DNA from: Cantharellus purpuraceus
Lineage: Eukaryota > Basidiomycota > Agaricomycetes > Cantharellales > Hydnaceae
Direction: 5' to 3'
Length of the DNA stretch: 64,000 nt
Assembly: GCA_025174535.1 (NCBI GenBank)
Contig: JALBUN010000021.1
Coordinates: forward strand, 62,001-126,000
Below, piece after piece: positions 21,479 to 33,400 of this stretch (position 1 is its first letter; every line of letters begins with the position of its first letter). A program made the translations under genes and the position numbers. The notes beneath the pieces are model-generated. The model ran no database searches. It saw only the letters and a program-made list of their open reading frames with translations, and was not told the origin of the DNA.

Positions 21479-23406
21479 TCAGTGCACCTTCACCATACTC
21501 CAAACTCCTTCCCATCCTGGCTGATCCACTGGTGTTCCGTTTTCGCGCCATCTACCTACCAGGTTCTGGTTGCCATGGATGTAACCACTAAAGAGCAGCG
21601 AAGGATCTGGCTCCGTCTAGGCATAGAGAACGTGCATAAGCAACATGTTCTTAGGAACCAAAAACCACGTACAGCCACACTAACAAGCGCCACAAGACCG
21701 TCCCAGTCCCTCACACGCCCATAGTATTCCTTGTAAACCCAAACATCCCCAAGCTTATCATCTGTCTGAAGTTATAGAGAATGTGAGAATGTTATTTGTT
21801 GGCCCATGTTGTTTCACACACCCTAGCCGTTAGGATGATGTCGTATACTCCATAGCCAAACGGCCCAATACGTTCGAACTCTTTATCAAGTGCACGTTTC
21901 GCCAATTCAAAAGGGTCATAGATGTTGTAGGTCGATGCTCGTACGTTGCTGTTGGAAAATCTGGGTTTGAAGTGCAGATGGCCCTGTCCCAGTCATCAGT
22001 GGCGAATAGTCGGATGGCAGAAAGCACGTACCGGAGTTTTGGTCATGAGTACATCTTCAGGCAGCCATGCGTTAAATATACCTTCGCCCTTCGTATCATT
22101 GAATCCAATCGTCTGATTTGAATCGTATTGGTGATATTCACTGCATCGAGTATGCGATAATGATCATCCAAGTGCAGTGCGTCAATACTCACCGAACATG
22201 AAACTGCATCGGCCAGGAGTACACGTCCATTCCAGCTTCTACAGCAGTTGTCCAAGGACGTGAGGTCAAGGTAGCATCAAACGGTGCCTCAGGTATTTCC
22301 TTGAAATAAACATTGGTCAAGGCGATGATCACAACTTTGAGATAAACCAATGCACAAATAGGCGACCGATCCAAGTGCCTGCCAGCATTCCGGGAGTGAA
22401 TATACGCTTGATCGTCGGCTGGGTCCACGGATTATAGAAAGTTATCAGGCGATGCCAGTCGTGCTCGAAATCATCCCCACGACCTGGCCCCCACTCTACA
22501 AACTTGGTTGTCAGAAGCGTTGTTTGGTCTGTTGGACCATCATGATCCTCTGGAGAGGCGACCGATGCGGCAGCTTCAGCGGCCTCAAGACGGACAACGC
22601 ATATCAGGAATGCAGCCGGTGTGAGCAGCAGCTGGGTGACGAGTGAGCTTACGCCGAAATGATTCTTTATATCTGTCTGATGAGAAAATGGTCGCATAGT
22701 CTCGACTACGCAAATTGAATCACCTTGAACGACCCTATAAACACATGACCAAAGGCATCCAGCACATGTTGCCGGTCTTCTGTAGTCTCACTTGCTGCGC
22801 GCTCTGAAAAGATCATGAGCCTCATGAATCAGGATGAATATTGAAGATACCTTTGTCCGTGAACCAGAAGAGCCAAGCAACAAGAGCATTAACCTCATCG
22901 TCCACCTTCCAACCGTTGTTCCATTCCTTTCTATCATGGAAGGGTCCCTCGGGTTTGACATACTCTGTTGCGAACTGGTTGACGCCTGCGTAGTGGACAA
23001 GCTGCTCATAGTTCTTTTGATCGTGCTCAATAAACATCAAATACGCCACCCAGAGGTCATCACAAGCCATTAGGGATGTAGAAAATTCGCGACATGGGGT
23101 GTGTTTGAACCGTTTCAATGCCATGAATCGATTGACCAGCTCGTTTGCATTATCTCCAGCATTCCTGCACACACCAAGTCTGCGCGTCACCCATTGAGCG
23201 TCGAATTTTGTTAAGAAGATGCTCGAGTAAAGTGAGGGGTTGTTATTTAGGGATATTTTTGAGTATATCGACGTTGACGTTTGCAGCAATTGGGCCAAGT
23301 CAGTGGGTGGACCGAGTAGATTTCCCTCAACAAGAGCGAGGGCCACTCGCTCCAAAACCTCGGTCGGGCATGCCTCCAAGCTCGACAAGGGGGCGCGGAC
23401 GGACAT
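21479..23406 (-). pseudogene. F-box-like family gene A (one apparent frameshift)
   Basis: Minus-strand multi-exon gene of a large agaricomycete family with an F-box-like start: PLSSLEACPTEVLERVALAL, PTDLAQLLQTSTSIYSKIS, NNPSLYSSIFLTKFDA, RRLG. Exon 1 is 22851-23406. Later exons, joined at clean GT..AG sites, give ERAASETTEDRQHVLDAFGH, FVEWGPGRGDDFEHDWHRLI, PWTQPTIKR, EYHQYDSNQTIGFNDTKGEG, RASTYNIYDPFELAKRAL, GPFGYGVYDIILTAR and KEYYGRVRDWDGLVALVSV. The last exon gives SGYIHGNQNLVGRW and stops at 21479. Near 22340 two extra bases relative to gene B shift the frame inside the third exon, so the gene is probably broken unless an unseen intron or a base error explains it. F-box proteins normally recruit substrates to SCF ubiquitin ligases; for this family that is an inference. 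Confidence 0.65.
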
Positions 23407-26400
23407 GGGGAATCGAGTGGAGAAGCAAAGTAGATCATAAGCGGGTCAACTCTATTATTATTTTGAACATTGAACAAATAATCATCAGACAAGGTTCAGC
23501 CCCAAACCCCGCACTGGCAGGCACTGCGGAGTTCGGGCAGCCAGCAGTTAAAACGTTAATTCTTGGGCAACTCCACTCAAAGTATAGCCCTTCACGCTGT
23601 ATCGGTTCTATTTGATATAAGCTGCGTCGTATCGTCATTTCCTCTCACCTTTCATGAACTCACGCGCTGTAAAGATGGTGCTGGGGTATGTACATGCTCC
23701 CAGGTCGCCCAGATGCGTTCATAATGGTTACTGAAACCTTGAGGAAGACGTCAAGCGTGACGGTCCATGCACACACTAAGCCTGAAGCCAAGGGAGCCAA
23801 GGGTTTAAACAAGACTCCGATCCATAACCGTAGCGACACATTTTTTCGAGAGGTTCATATCAGCTAGATTGATATGGGATGTGTATAGAGATATCGCTGG
23901 TGTTCTGTTTGGAGATAATACCATTCTTTAGTTGCAGACATTGACGCATGACTTGGAGAATGGTTCCTAAGGCCCTGGCGGGGGTGGTTGTACTGACAAC
24001 TGCTTGTATGGCTAGAGAGGATTTGAGGGTTAGAAACAGGTCGTTACGAAAATTCGGGAAGGCTATCTCTCACTATTGTGGTTGACTCTCAATGACTGGA
24101 AAGCGACCGGTCACTGATATCGTCGGCATGAGGGAATGTGTAAAACCGAGTCAGAATAGGCGCTGGCGGGTCCGTGCTTCACCTCATCTTCTTTGAACCA
24201 TGCAGGTCACAGGGGGTAGGTCACGATGGGTGATGGCATGTTTTTCGTTATGGCCTTAACATATTGATTTTCAGAGCGTTGGATGACCTCGCCAATGGAA
24301 CCATCGAACTGTGCCATTCAGGAATTCAGTAACTGACCGCCTGGAAGATCCTCGAAATCGACTAAATAAAAGAGTCATCCACTTCATTATCCTCATCCGT
24401 TGTCATGAGGAAAGTATTTATGCTATTGGTGTTTGGAAGACCATTGGTACGAACCCTACCCAACTGTATAGCAACGTTGTCCCTGATTTACCCCATTGGC
24501 CTAATCAGAATACTATAACAGGAATCTCCTAGAGTTTTGGTCAATAGTGTAACAGTGTAGCCCCTACTTTCGACATCACACTGCATCAATTGGATTCCCA
24601 TGAGCCTACAAGTAATCAGTTCAGCTTGCTCCGAGATAGTTTGTCTCCAATCTTTCGTAGCGTGCCCTTGCATATCGTAATATATATAAGTTAGTACTCC
24701 CTCATCTGACGCCGATGTCACACTGACCTTCTTTTAGTGATGGACGGTGAAGGGCTATATTGGATTGATTTCGTGGGTCTGCGTTTGGCGAACATCCAAG
24801 GTTACCCGGCGTTTCCGTGTGAATGTGATGTTGGTCGAACGAAGGGTCGAGGTCATGGACGTATCGTGCGGGCGGAATCAAGAAAACAGTTGAGCCTCAG
24901 AGAGGCTGGCGATATGGCCTTCAACCAATCAGGCATCACAATGTGACCAAAACCTCGGGCGGGGTAGCATGTAGTGTAGTGACAGCAACAACCGAATGCA
25001 CTATGAGATTCCTTTGATCAACGCCTCTCAATTCAGTGTTTTCCATGGCCAAAGCCAAGAAGAGCAACCTCAAACCTTTTATCCAGCAGACAGCTTGACT
25101 CTAATACCAAGTTCGCATGGTCGCATGATTGTCAGAGCGTCGAATTTAATGATCAGCGTGAAACTTCAAGTCCAAAATACGCAAGCCTCAAGTTTCCAAT
25201 GCACATTCGCAGAATAGCAAGCTGGAAGTCGAAGCCCCATGCCACAAGACTACGAGCTCGACAGCTGCTGTGTGGAATCTCAGCTTCACAGCCAACGTGA
25301 AGATTCGAGCGACCTTTTATGCTTGAAGACTAGCAAGGCTTGAAGTCTAATCCCCAATGATGCATATTCCATAGACATGGCTCCCGGGATTGAGGTTGAT
25401 TGCTGACCCATGGTCAAGGTTCAACTTCCAAGTTGCGAAGGCTAGCTAGGCCAATCAGCAAAATCGTTATCACAACATCACAGGAACATTACACGCGGTC
25501 GTTGTTCAGTGACCGAACCTGAAACAACAAGCTCAACTGCACTAATCTCGCTCACGCTTGAAGACACTAGTAAGATCAATATTTCGCGAGATGGATAGCT
25601 AACGACCAAACGTGAAGTTCCAATACAAGGTAAACGTGTTCCAAACCTCCTATACATACTCGAAGACCAGAGATTCCGAATGCTTAAAGATCAAGTTTGT
25701 CATGGGCACTGCGTGGGATCGCTTTGTCGGATCAAACGGGGTTCAAGAATCTCATCCTCAATTCGAAGACCAGCAAGTTGCAAGACTGCAAGTATGACCA
25801 AGAAAAAGACGTCTTTGAGGTTCAAACGTATGCCAACAAAAGCCAAAGGACTGAAACAATTGTTCTATAGTAGAGTACCATATTGTATTTGAGCATCTGG
25901 GCGACCTCGGTCGTCTTCTCTGTGTGCATGGGTAAGAAGAGCGCACACGCGGAGGACTATATCCGCTTCATCGAGACCAACATACCTGTTGCAGTGTCTC
26001 AGAGCGTGCTATCCTTAAACCAACTTCTTTCCACCAAAGCTGTCCCTCAAAGGCTGATCAACAGCAGCTACACCAGTGCCAGTGCTCCTCAGACCACTAG
26101 AGGCGCCTTGTTATGGGGCTATTACTGATCTGCGGAGATTTGACATGACCAGTGCCTGGGCATAGAAGACTTGATAGAGTCAATGCAGAGAACGTCGGAA
26201 GGGGGGAGAGGGGGGGGAAGATGGTATCAAGTGCTTCCAGGGCAGGGTAGATGAAGGGGCATGGCATCCGAGGCGGAGCTTACAGTAGATCTCCAATCAC
26301 GGAGAAGCCCACCAAGCGCGCGTGGTCAAACAAGCGTCGTGCACTTGTTTTCCTGCCAGTCAAACAAGCATCCAACTCCGAGTAGCGCATCGCAAGAGCT

Positions 26401-28186
26401 CTAATACAGTCCGGCGAGAGAAGAAGTGGTGCGCTTGAATGATAGCATAGCTATCATAGAGCTTCAGAGAGGGGGTGAGACACTACTGGGTAGGTGTCCA
26501 GTTGCCAACAGCAACTGGGAAATCTATTGTCAGCTCACTTAATCCAGACCATTCAGTGCGACGCAGATGAAGATGGCTTTTGATGTAGAATCGGAGCGAA
26601 GCTTTTGGCCGTATCGCAACACACAAGCATCCCGGTTTTCAAGATTGGCGATCATGGGGAGGAGAGAGACATCCAACTGATTCAGATTGTATATTGAAGA
26701 CATAATCATCGGGAGTATGATCTATAAACGGCAATGCATGGCCGTAGGCGGTGAGCGGCAGATTGTGAGTGCACGATCCTAGCATAGACATCTGACTGAA
26801 TATTCTCCTTAGGGTGCGGATCGGTCTACGACCGCCATGAGATACCCGTAGAGGGACATCTAGGACAATGGCCTGCAAGATGAATCGATCAGTGGATACT
26901 GGTGTCGACTTTGAGGCCATCCTTTCTCACTAATATCGAATCCTCAGTCCTCTTAAAACCTAAATCCCACTTTCAATGCTTCGCATCACTTAGTCCATCG
27001 TCATCTTGGAGGATTGCCTTTCGGCTTGACAACCGGGACCACCAACAGAATAACAGCATCTCTGAGTTTCGGACACGTCCATCCTCAAATTCTCTAACAC
27101 ACACACAAAAACCACCATGAGCAACACATGGTCACGGTAGGCTTGGATTCACGGCCTGCCAAAGGCTGTTGGTCATCTAGAACCCTTTAACAATAAGATC
27201 CCTGTCTCGTTAGTGGGCGGATCGAATCCGAATGTGAATTCACTCGCCGTATATGGCGATGATATAGTCTTGATATGTCATCCCTGGATCTCCGGTTGGT
27301 CGACCGATGTTCAAGACGGAAGATCGCAACATGCACAACATCAGGCATATCCCCTACAACAGGCACATCCCACAGCAACCACATCCCACAACACATGCAT
27401 TCCACAGCAAGCTTCATAGCAAGCACCTCTTCAACAGAGCCCATAGCGAGAAGCATCCAGTGGACCTTCAAAAGTTCCGAAAGACTCATCGGTTTGATGC
27501 TTCCACACTGGCCGAACTCCCATCCTTTTATCATCCATTGTCTCACCAGCTGTCGTTGATGTAGCACAATGTCGGAATGGAGAACGCGATATACAAAAGA
27601 AGACGAGTGCAACTGGAGCGATGGTTCCAGGTGGTCGCAAAATTTCGACTCGTGTGGTTCGGCGAAGCTTAACTCGGCTCTCCTCTCGCGCGAAGTGCCT
27701 ACGGGCTCTGTCACGCAAGGCTAACGGAGTCACTCGGAGCTAGTTCAGAAATGGGCGGAAAGGCTATTCGTGCTTCAAGTCGACCAGCGGACGCGAAGCG
27801 CGACGAAGAGCTCCGATGCTTGCAGGCGTAGGAAGTGCGGAGTTTGCAGCTTTGTTCTACCGGATTAAATTTATGTAAGTGACAAGTCGCTTACAAGCAA
27901 CAAGCTGGAATATTTCTCAATCCCGGCATCGCAGCCTTGAGTCCTTCTAGACCGCAGTAGTCACTTTGCATTAACGCCCTAGAAAGAGGACTGACCAGCC
28001 TGCATGAGGTTCAGGGTGGCTTTCCAGAGGGTGCAGACAAGAAATTTGCGTCGTTCAAGCCAAAGATCCTCCTCCGCTGGAGAACTAGCCATGGCCAACA
28101 AATATTAAATTCAACAACCACGAAGATAGGAAGTATCTTTAAACAAGCAAGTTGAATGACATGCTTTGTGATCTGTGCTATCTAAT
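23407..28186. other. No gene seen between the two F-box-like paralogues
   Basis: About 180 bases upstream of gene A (to about 23590) match the upstream region of gene B, with CGGGTCAACTCTAT, TTTTTGAACATT, AGCYCAGCCC-like and TGCGGAGTTCKGSC strings, so the duplication included the promoter. The remainder is AT-rich and stop-rich. G-runs near 26200 and an 18-base string GTGCCTACGGGCTCTGTC at 27695-27712, also found at 33435 and inverted at 34913, are the only structure noted. Confidence 0.5.
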
Positions 28187-30273
28187 TTAATCCAACTTTG
28201 CCATACTCCAAACTCCTTCCCATCCTGGCTGATCCACGGGCGTTAGGGTTTCACGCCATCTACCTACTAAGTTTTGGTTCCCATGGATGTAGCCAGTGAA
28301 GAGTAGGGATGCTTCATTGTATGTCTGTGCGTATATAATATGGGTTGGCGATACTTGCATAGGAAGCAACAAGGACGTACATCCACGCTAACGAGCACGA
28401 CAAGGCCATCCCAGTCCCTCACACGCCCATAATATTTCTTGTGTCCCCAGATGTTGCCGAATCTATCATTGGTCTGAAATCCAAGGTGGTATGAAAATAA
28501 TATATGGATGTGGAAGTTTTTGCACACACCGTTGCTGTCAAAATGATATCGTACACTCCATGACCAAACGGCCCGGTACGTGCAAATTCATCATCAACCG
28601 CATGTCTCGCAAATTCACAGGAATCGTACAGGTTATACGTTGATATTCGTATGTTGCTGTCAGGAGACCTGGGTCGGAAGTGTAGGTGGCCCTGTTCCAG
28701 TCATGTGAACGGCAAAGCTGAAGACTACAGAAAAGAACACACCGGCATCTCTGTCATGAGCACACCTTCAGGTAGCCAAGCTTTGAATACCCCTTCGCCT
28801 TTCAAGTCATGACTAAAGTCATTGAAAGCCGATCGTCTGAGATGGGTCATGTTGGTGATATTCCCTGAGTCATAATACATGCAGTGAGACTACGTGTCTT
28901 GAAGCGCAGTGCGTATTACCTAACATGAAACTGCATGGGTCGAGGGTATACGTCGAGTAGTCGAAGAGCAGCTGCAGCTGTATGGGCTCGTGGGGCTAGT
29001 ATTGCATCAAACTGTGCCTGTGGGATTTCCTTGAGAGGACCATTGGTCAATGCAGCTCTTGTGAATCTCAAGCAGAAACATACAAATAGTCGACCAAACC
29101 AAGTTCTTGTCAGCATCCCATGTGTGAACACACGCCGCCTAATCATCCGCTGTGTCCATGGACTGTAGCAGGTGATTAGACGATTCCAGTCATGCTCGTA
29201 ATTGCTTGCATGACCCTCCCCCCACTGCACAAACTTGGTTGTTGGACGAGTTTGCTCCTCCACTTCCTCAATTGTTGGACCATCATAACCCATTAGAGGA
29301 TGGATCGGCGGGAGAGCCCCGGCTGCCTCAAGACGGACAACACAAATCAGGAAAACGGCTGGTGTTAGAAGCGGGCGCGTTATAGGAGGGTTGATCCCGA
29401 AGTAGTCTTTAATGAATGTCGGGAGAGAGCAGGGTAGAGAGGCGAGGGCGAGAGCAGGCCTGAGTGGTGAAGCCAGCGGTGGCTCATGTGATGATGGAAT
29501 AAAGAAGGAGGTGATTGGAGCATGTGTCGAAGTGTACTAGGAGAGTTTTAGACAAAAGGTGTGCGATAGGAAGCAAGCCAATTACCTTGAACGACCCTAT
29601 ATAGAGGTGAGAAAGGCTGTTCAGCACACGCTGCCGCTCCTCTACAGTCTCAGTTGCCATACGATCTGAAATTAGCAATGAGTTTCATTAACTAAGGATG
29701 AGAATTCGAAAGCACCTTTATCCGTGAACCAAAACAGCCATGCCACCAAGGCATTGACCTCATTGTCAACTTTCCAACCCTCGTTCTGCTCGGTCCCACG
29801 GTGAAATGGACCTCTTGGGTTGATATATTCAGATGCGAACTTGTTCACGCCGGCGTAACGGACAAGTAGTTATGCCGCTCGTGTTCCAAGAACAGCACGT
29901 AAACAAGCCACATATCATCACGAGCTGTTGTGGCTGTCGTGAATTGAGGAAATGGCATGAACTTGAACCTTTTCAAGGTCATGAACCGCTTCATCAGCTC
30001 ATTTGCCTTCGCTCTGACAGCCCTGCAACCTGCCCCGAGTCTGCGCACCGCCGGCCAAGCGTCAAACTTTGATTCAAAAATGTTGGAGTATAGGGAAGAA
30101 TTGTTTTGCACGCATATCTTGGAATGTATGGTCTTTGACGTACACAACAATGGAGGAAAGTCTGTGGGTGGACCGGCTGAGTTTCCATCAACGAGAGCAA
30201 GTGCTATGCGTTCCAATATATCGGTGGGGCAGCCCTCCAAGCCTGACAGAGGGAGGTGAACTTGAATGGACAT
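28187..30273 (-). pseudogene. F-box-like family gene B (frameshifted paralogue of gene A)
   Basis: Same exon plan as gene A: PLSGLEGCPTDILERIALAL, LLCTSKTIHSKICVQNNSSL, SNIFESKFDA and RRLG open exon 1. Then come DRMATETVEERQRVLNSLSH, FVQWGEGHASNYEHDWNRLI, GRLFVCFCLRFTRAALTNGP, KEIPQAQFDAILA, KKYYGRVRDWDGLVVLVSVD and, after a GTACGT..ACAG intron, TYNEASLLFTGYIHGNQNLV ending at 28187. Lesions: seven bases are missing near 29866 relative to gene A (after HERHNY), shifting the frame in exon 1. The acceptor before TFIKDYFGIN (near 29418) reads CCG where gene A has CAG, in an intron lengthened to about 160 bp. Confidence 0.7.
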
Positions 30274-30449
30274 AGGGAGTTGGGGAAAGAGAGGGTAGTG
30301 GATTTCGGGTCAACTCTATCGGCCTTTTTGAACATTAAGCGTCAATGCAGCAAGGTAATCATGAGACGAAGCTCAGCTCAGCCCTCCGCAGGCACCACGG
30401 AGTTCTGCCTGCTAGTGGTTAGTTTTTGGAGATTGAGGCAACTTGACAT

Positions 30450-33400
30450 TGTTTCAGGTTGTATATATTCATATAGATCTCATCCACCCATGTGGAAACA
30501 CAGATCTGTTACTCAACCCTGGCAACAAGTCATTCAAGTGCAAGCAATCCTGCTGCACCTTATTCAAGTAAATCTGCCCCGGTTCTTAAGTTCAACTTGG
30601 TAGCAGACCGCTGAAAATATAGAGTGAGCATGAAGCATAACGGCTCATACGGATACAAATAGATCCAGAGAGTAGTTGGAGCGACATCAGAGATCGATGT
30701 GTTGGCGGCAATAGCCGCATTCAATACTGTAACCAACATTCGGCGTGTGAGCCTTACATTTTATCCAAATTTCCTCCCTAGTCTATATTGAATGCAGCTT
30801 CCAGGGAACGTACTCCATTGTTCTGTGGTAATTGTCTGCAAAAGAAGCTTGAATTTGCCATGATGTTTTGAATGCAGCAATCTGTAGAGTCGTGCAACGG
30901 AAATAGAAATGAGTCCAGACACCGAGTCGGAGACTTATGTGATACATCTCCTCATCATGGTGGTATTCTTTGCCTCTGGAGAACAAACTCGAGACCGAGA
31001 CGAAGCACGGTGCCGTCGGCGGGGGAAAGAGTGTAAAGTCGAGTCGGTGTAAGCGCTTGTCCAGGTAAGTTAGCCTCCGATTAACTTCCATGGCTTCCTC
31101 CTACCAATACCCGAAAAGGCAGAGGCTAGGATTCCATGGGTGTGCGTGTTTCGTCCTTGATTCATCTTACTTGTCAGACAAGTTGAATGCAGGTGATTGT
31201 TTCCAGGTCTCATCGAAACATTGGGGGGGCCACCAAGCGACATTGACGAACCCAAACGACGTTGCTTGAAGCCAACGGTGTGACATAAACATACCTACTT
31301 CATGCTCCTCGCTGCAGGAGTGTTTTGGTTGATGATATAAATGAGTCAGAGGGTCCGGGTATGAACTCGACGAATCGTAAAACAATGTTGCTTATCCGTT
31401 GTTAACAGGAGCCTACGATATCGGTCTGTTGCTTTAATGTAAGAGGGAGGGTTTTTCGACATCACCTGGCGGTGACGGGAATATTTCTCTCATAATCGCC
31501 GCAACGACGACTGGATCTATTCGGCGACGGTCGCACTATTTACTATCCCACCGTTCCAACCTTTCCAAGTGTGGTGATTCGCCAATTATCGGCGACACAT
31601 CTGATTTCTTGTAGCATCGGTAAATGCGCCTGCTTTGTAAGTGGGCATCACGCTGACTTTCGGTTGACGTGCAGTGACCGAGCACAATGAGGTACATTAA
31701 CCACTGCTGTTGCTTTCTCAAATATCTGAGTCCAACGACAGTGACCAAGTTTGAGCGACTCAATCATTGGCTGGTTCATCTATTGTATGATGAGATGGGA
31801 TGGAGCACGATGCAAGTTGATAGGATGTTTCCAAGGTCGAGGTCACGCAGGCGTAGTGTCCGTGAATAACACTTCACAATCGGCCTTCCACCCTTGCGTA
31901 TACCCCACAAAGTCGAGTGTGGTGGGTGTAGTATAGGGACAACACCCATGCAATGCATTATGTCTCCAAGCATCCTCCTATTCATTGGTTCTTGAACCAA
32001 CACCAGGAGTTATCTTCATGGTTGGCTGGCCTCAATCCTTCCATACAAGACCGGAAAGTCTCACAGACCATATGGCCAGACCAAAAGATAGACAAGACGT
32101 TATGTCCGATCAATGTTTGATGGGGAACCGTGAAAATTTTTCCATCGACGCTCATTTCATGGTTGAAGAATAGCAATTTTTTCATCTCAATAGCGCAAGA
32201 CGAGAAGTTTCAGAAAATTGCCACGTGGGATCGATGTGAAGATGCAACTTCTATCTACTTCAAAAACCTCCAAAGACTCCTTGATGACCGAATATAAGAA
32301 GTACCGGGAGAGACCACAGCTGACAGTGATGACATGCAGCACGACCTTCCAGGAGCACGCCCAAGTCACAAAGACTGAAACAATCGGCCACGTAGTAGAA
32401 TCTTGTAATGTATCGGAGGCTATAGGCGGTCTTGATCCTCCCATCTGTGTGCCTGGAGCGTAGAGCCGGGTCACGAGTAGGGCATCTTGGGGGTATTGTA
32501 CCCGATACGGTTTTTCAAAGATAACATTTCATCCGGACACCATGTAAAAGGCGTTCAGCACACACGCCTGTATGTTTCACTCAGCCAGGGGTCACCAAAT
32601 CTTCATTGGTTGGTAAATATTTGACATGGTCTCGTGCCCAAGACGCAGAGATAGGCTGATTGTCCCAGAGCCAGGATGTCAGTCGTGGATTTAGAATCCT
32701 TTGCACTCCTTGACACCCACAGGTGCAACGTATTACAATATACAAGTCCATTGCGCTTGTCAAGGGTGACAAACGTGCAAGAGAAGGGAGAGGAATCCAA
32801 CTCAAATGGAGCATTGATCGCAGTGCATGCGGAAGGTGCCGTATGTCTACCTAGAACCTTGCAAAACGCGGCCTTAAACAAGGTTTGGCCAACAAATTGT
32901 GAGTTCACGACTCAGACCTAGCCTAAACAATGACTGACCTCCTCGCGATCGGTTTAGAATGTGTCTGCAACTGGGACAAGACTTTGGAAATAGGATAAAA
33001 TATACTGAAAGATGACTTCATCAATGATTTTTCGCATCGGAATTGATGCTCTTCGGTCGATCAGGTATAGAACGTACCAGGATCAAGTCTTCACGATAAC
33101 CGGACAACCTCTTAACTTCTTGTATCCATTTCAGCCCACTTTCCCATCCAGCCTTCTCCTGCCCTCCCCACATCGTCAGATGGACTTCGACTCAACCATC
33201 CTATTCCGCTGCATGCATGAAACCAGCAACCGTCTTTACCACACAACTTCACTCCACCAACGACCGAGCGTCCCTACCGACCCCTCGCATCGCTGACCTT
33301 ATAAAGGCAAAATTCACAAGAAGAAGCGTCACTTGAGAGCTGAGAACAACGATGTTGGCCAGGGTGCATTGGCATGAGAGAGAAAAAATCTGGAATAGTC

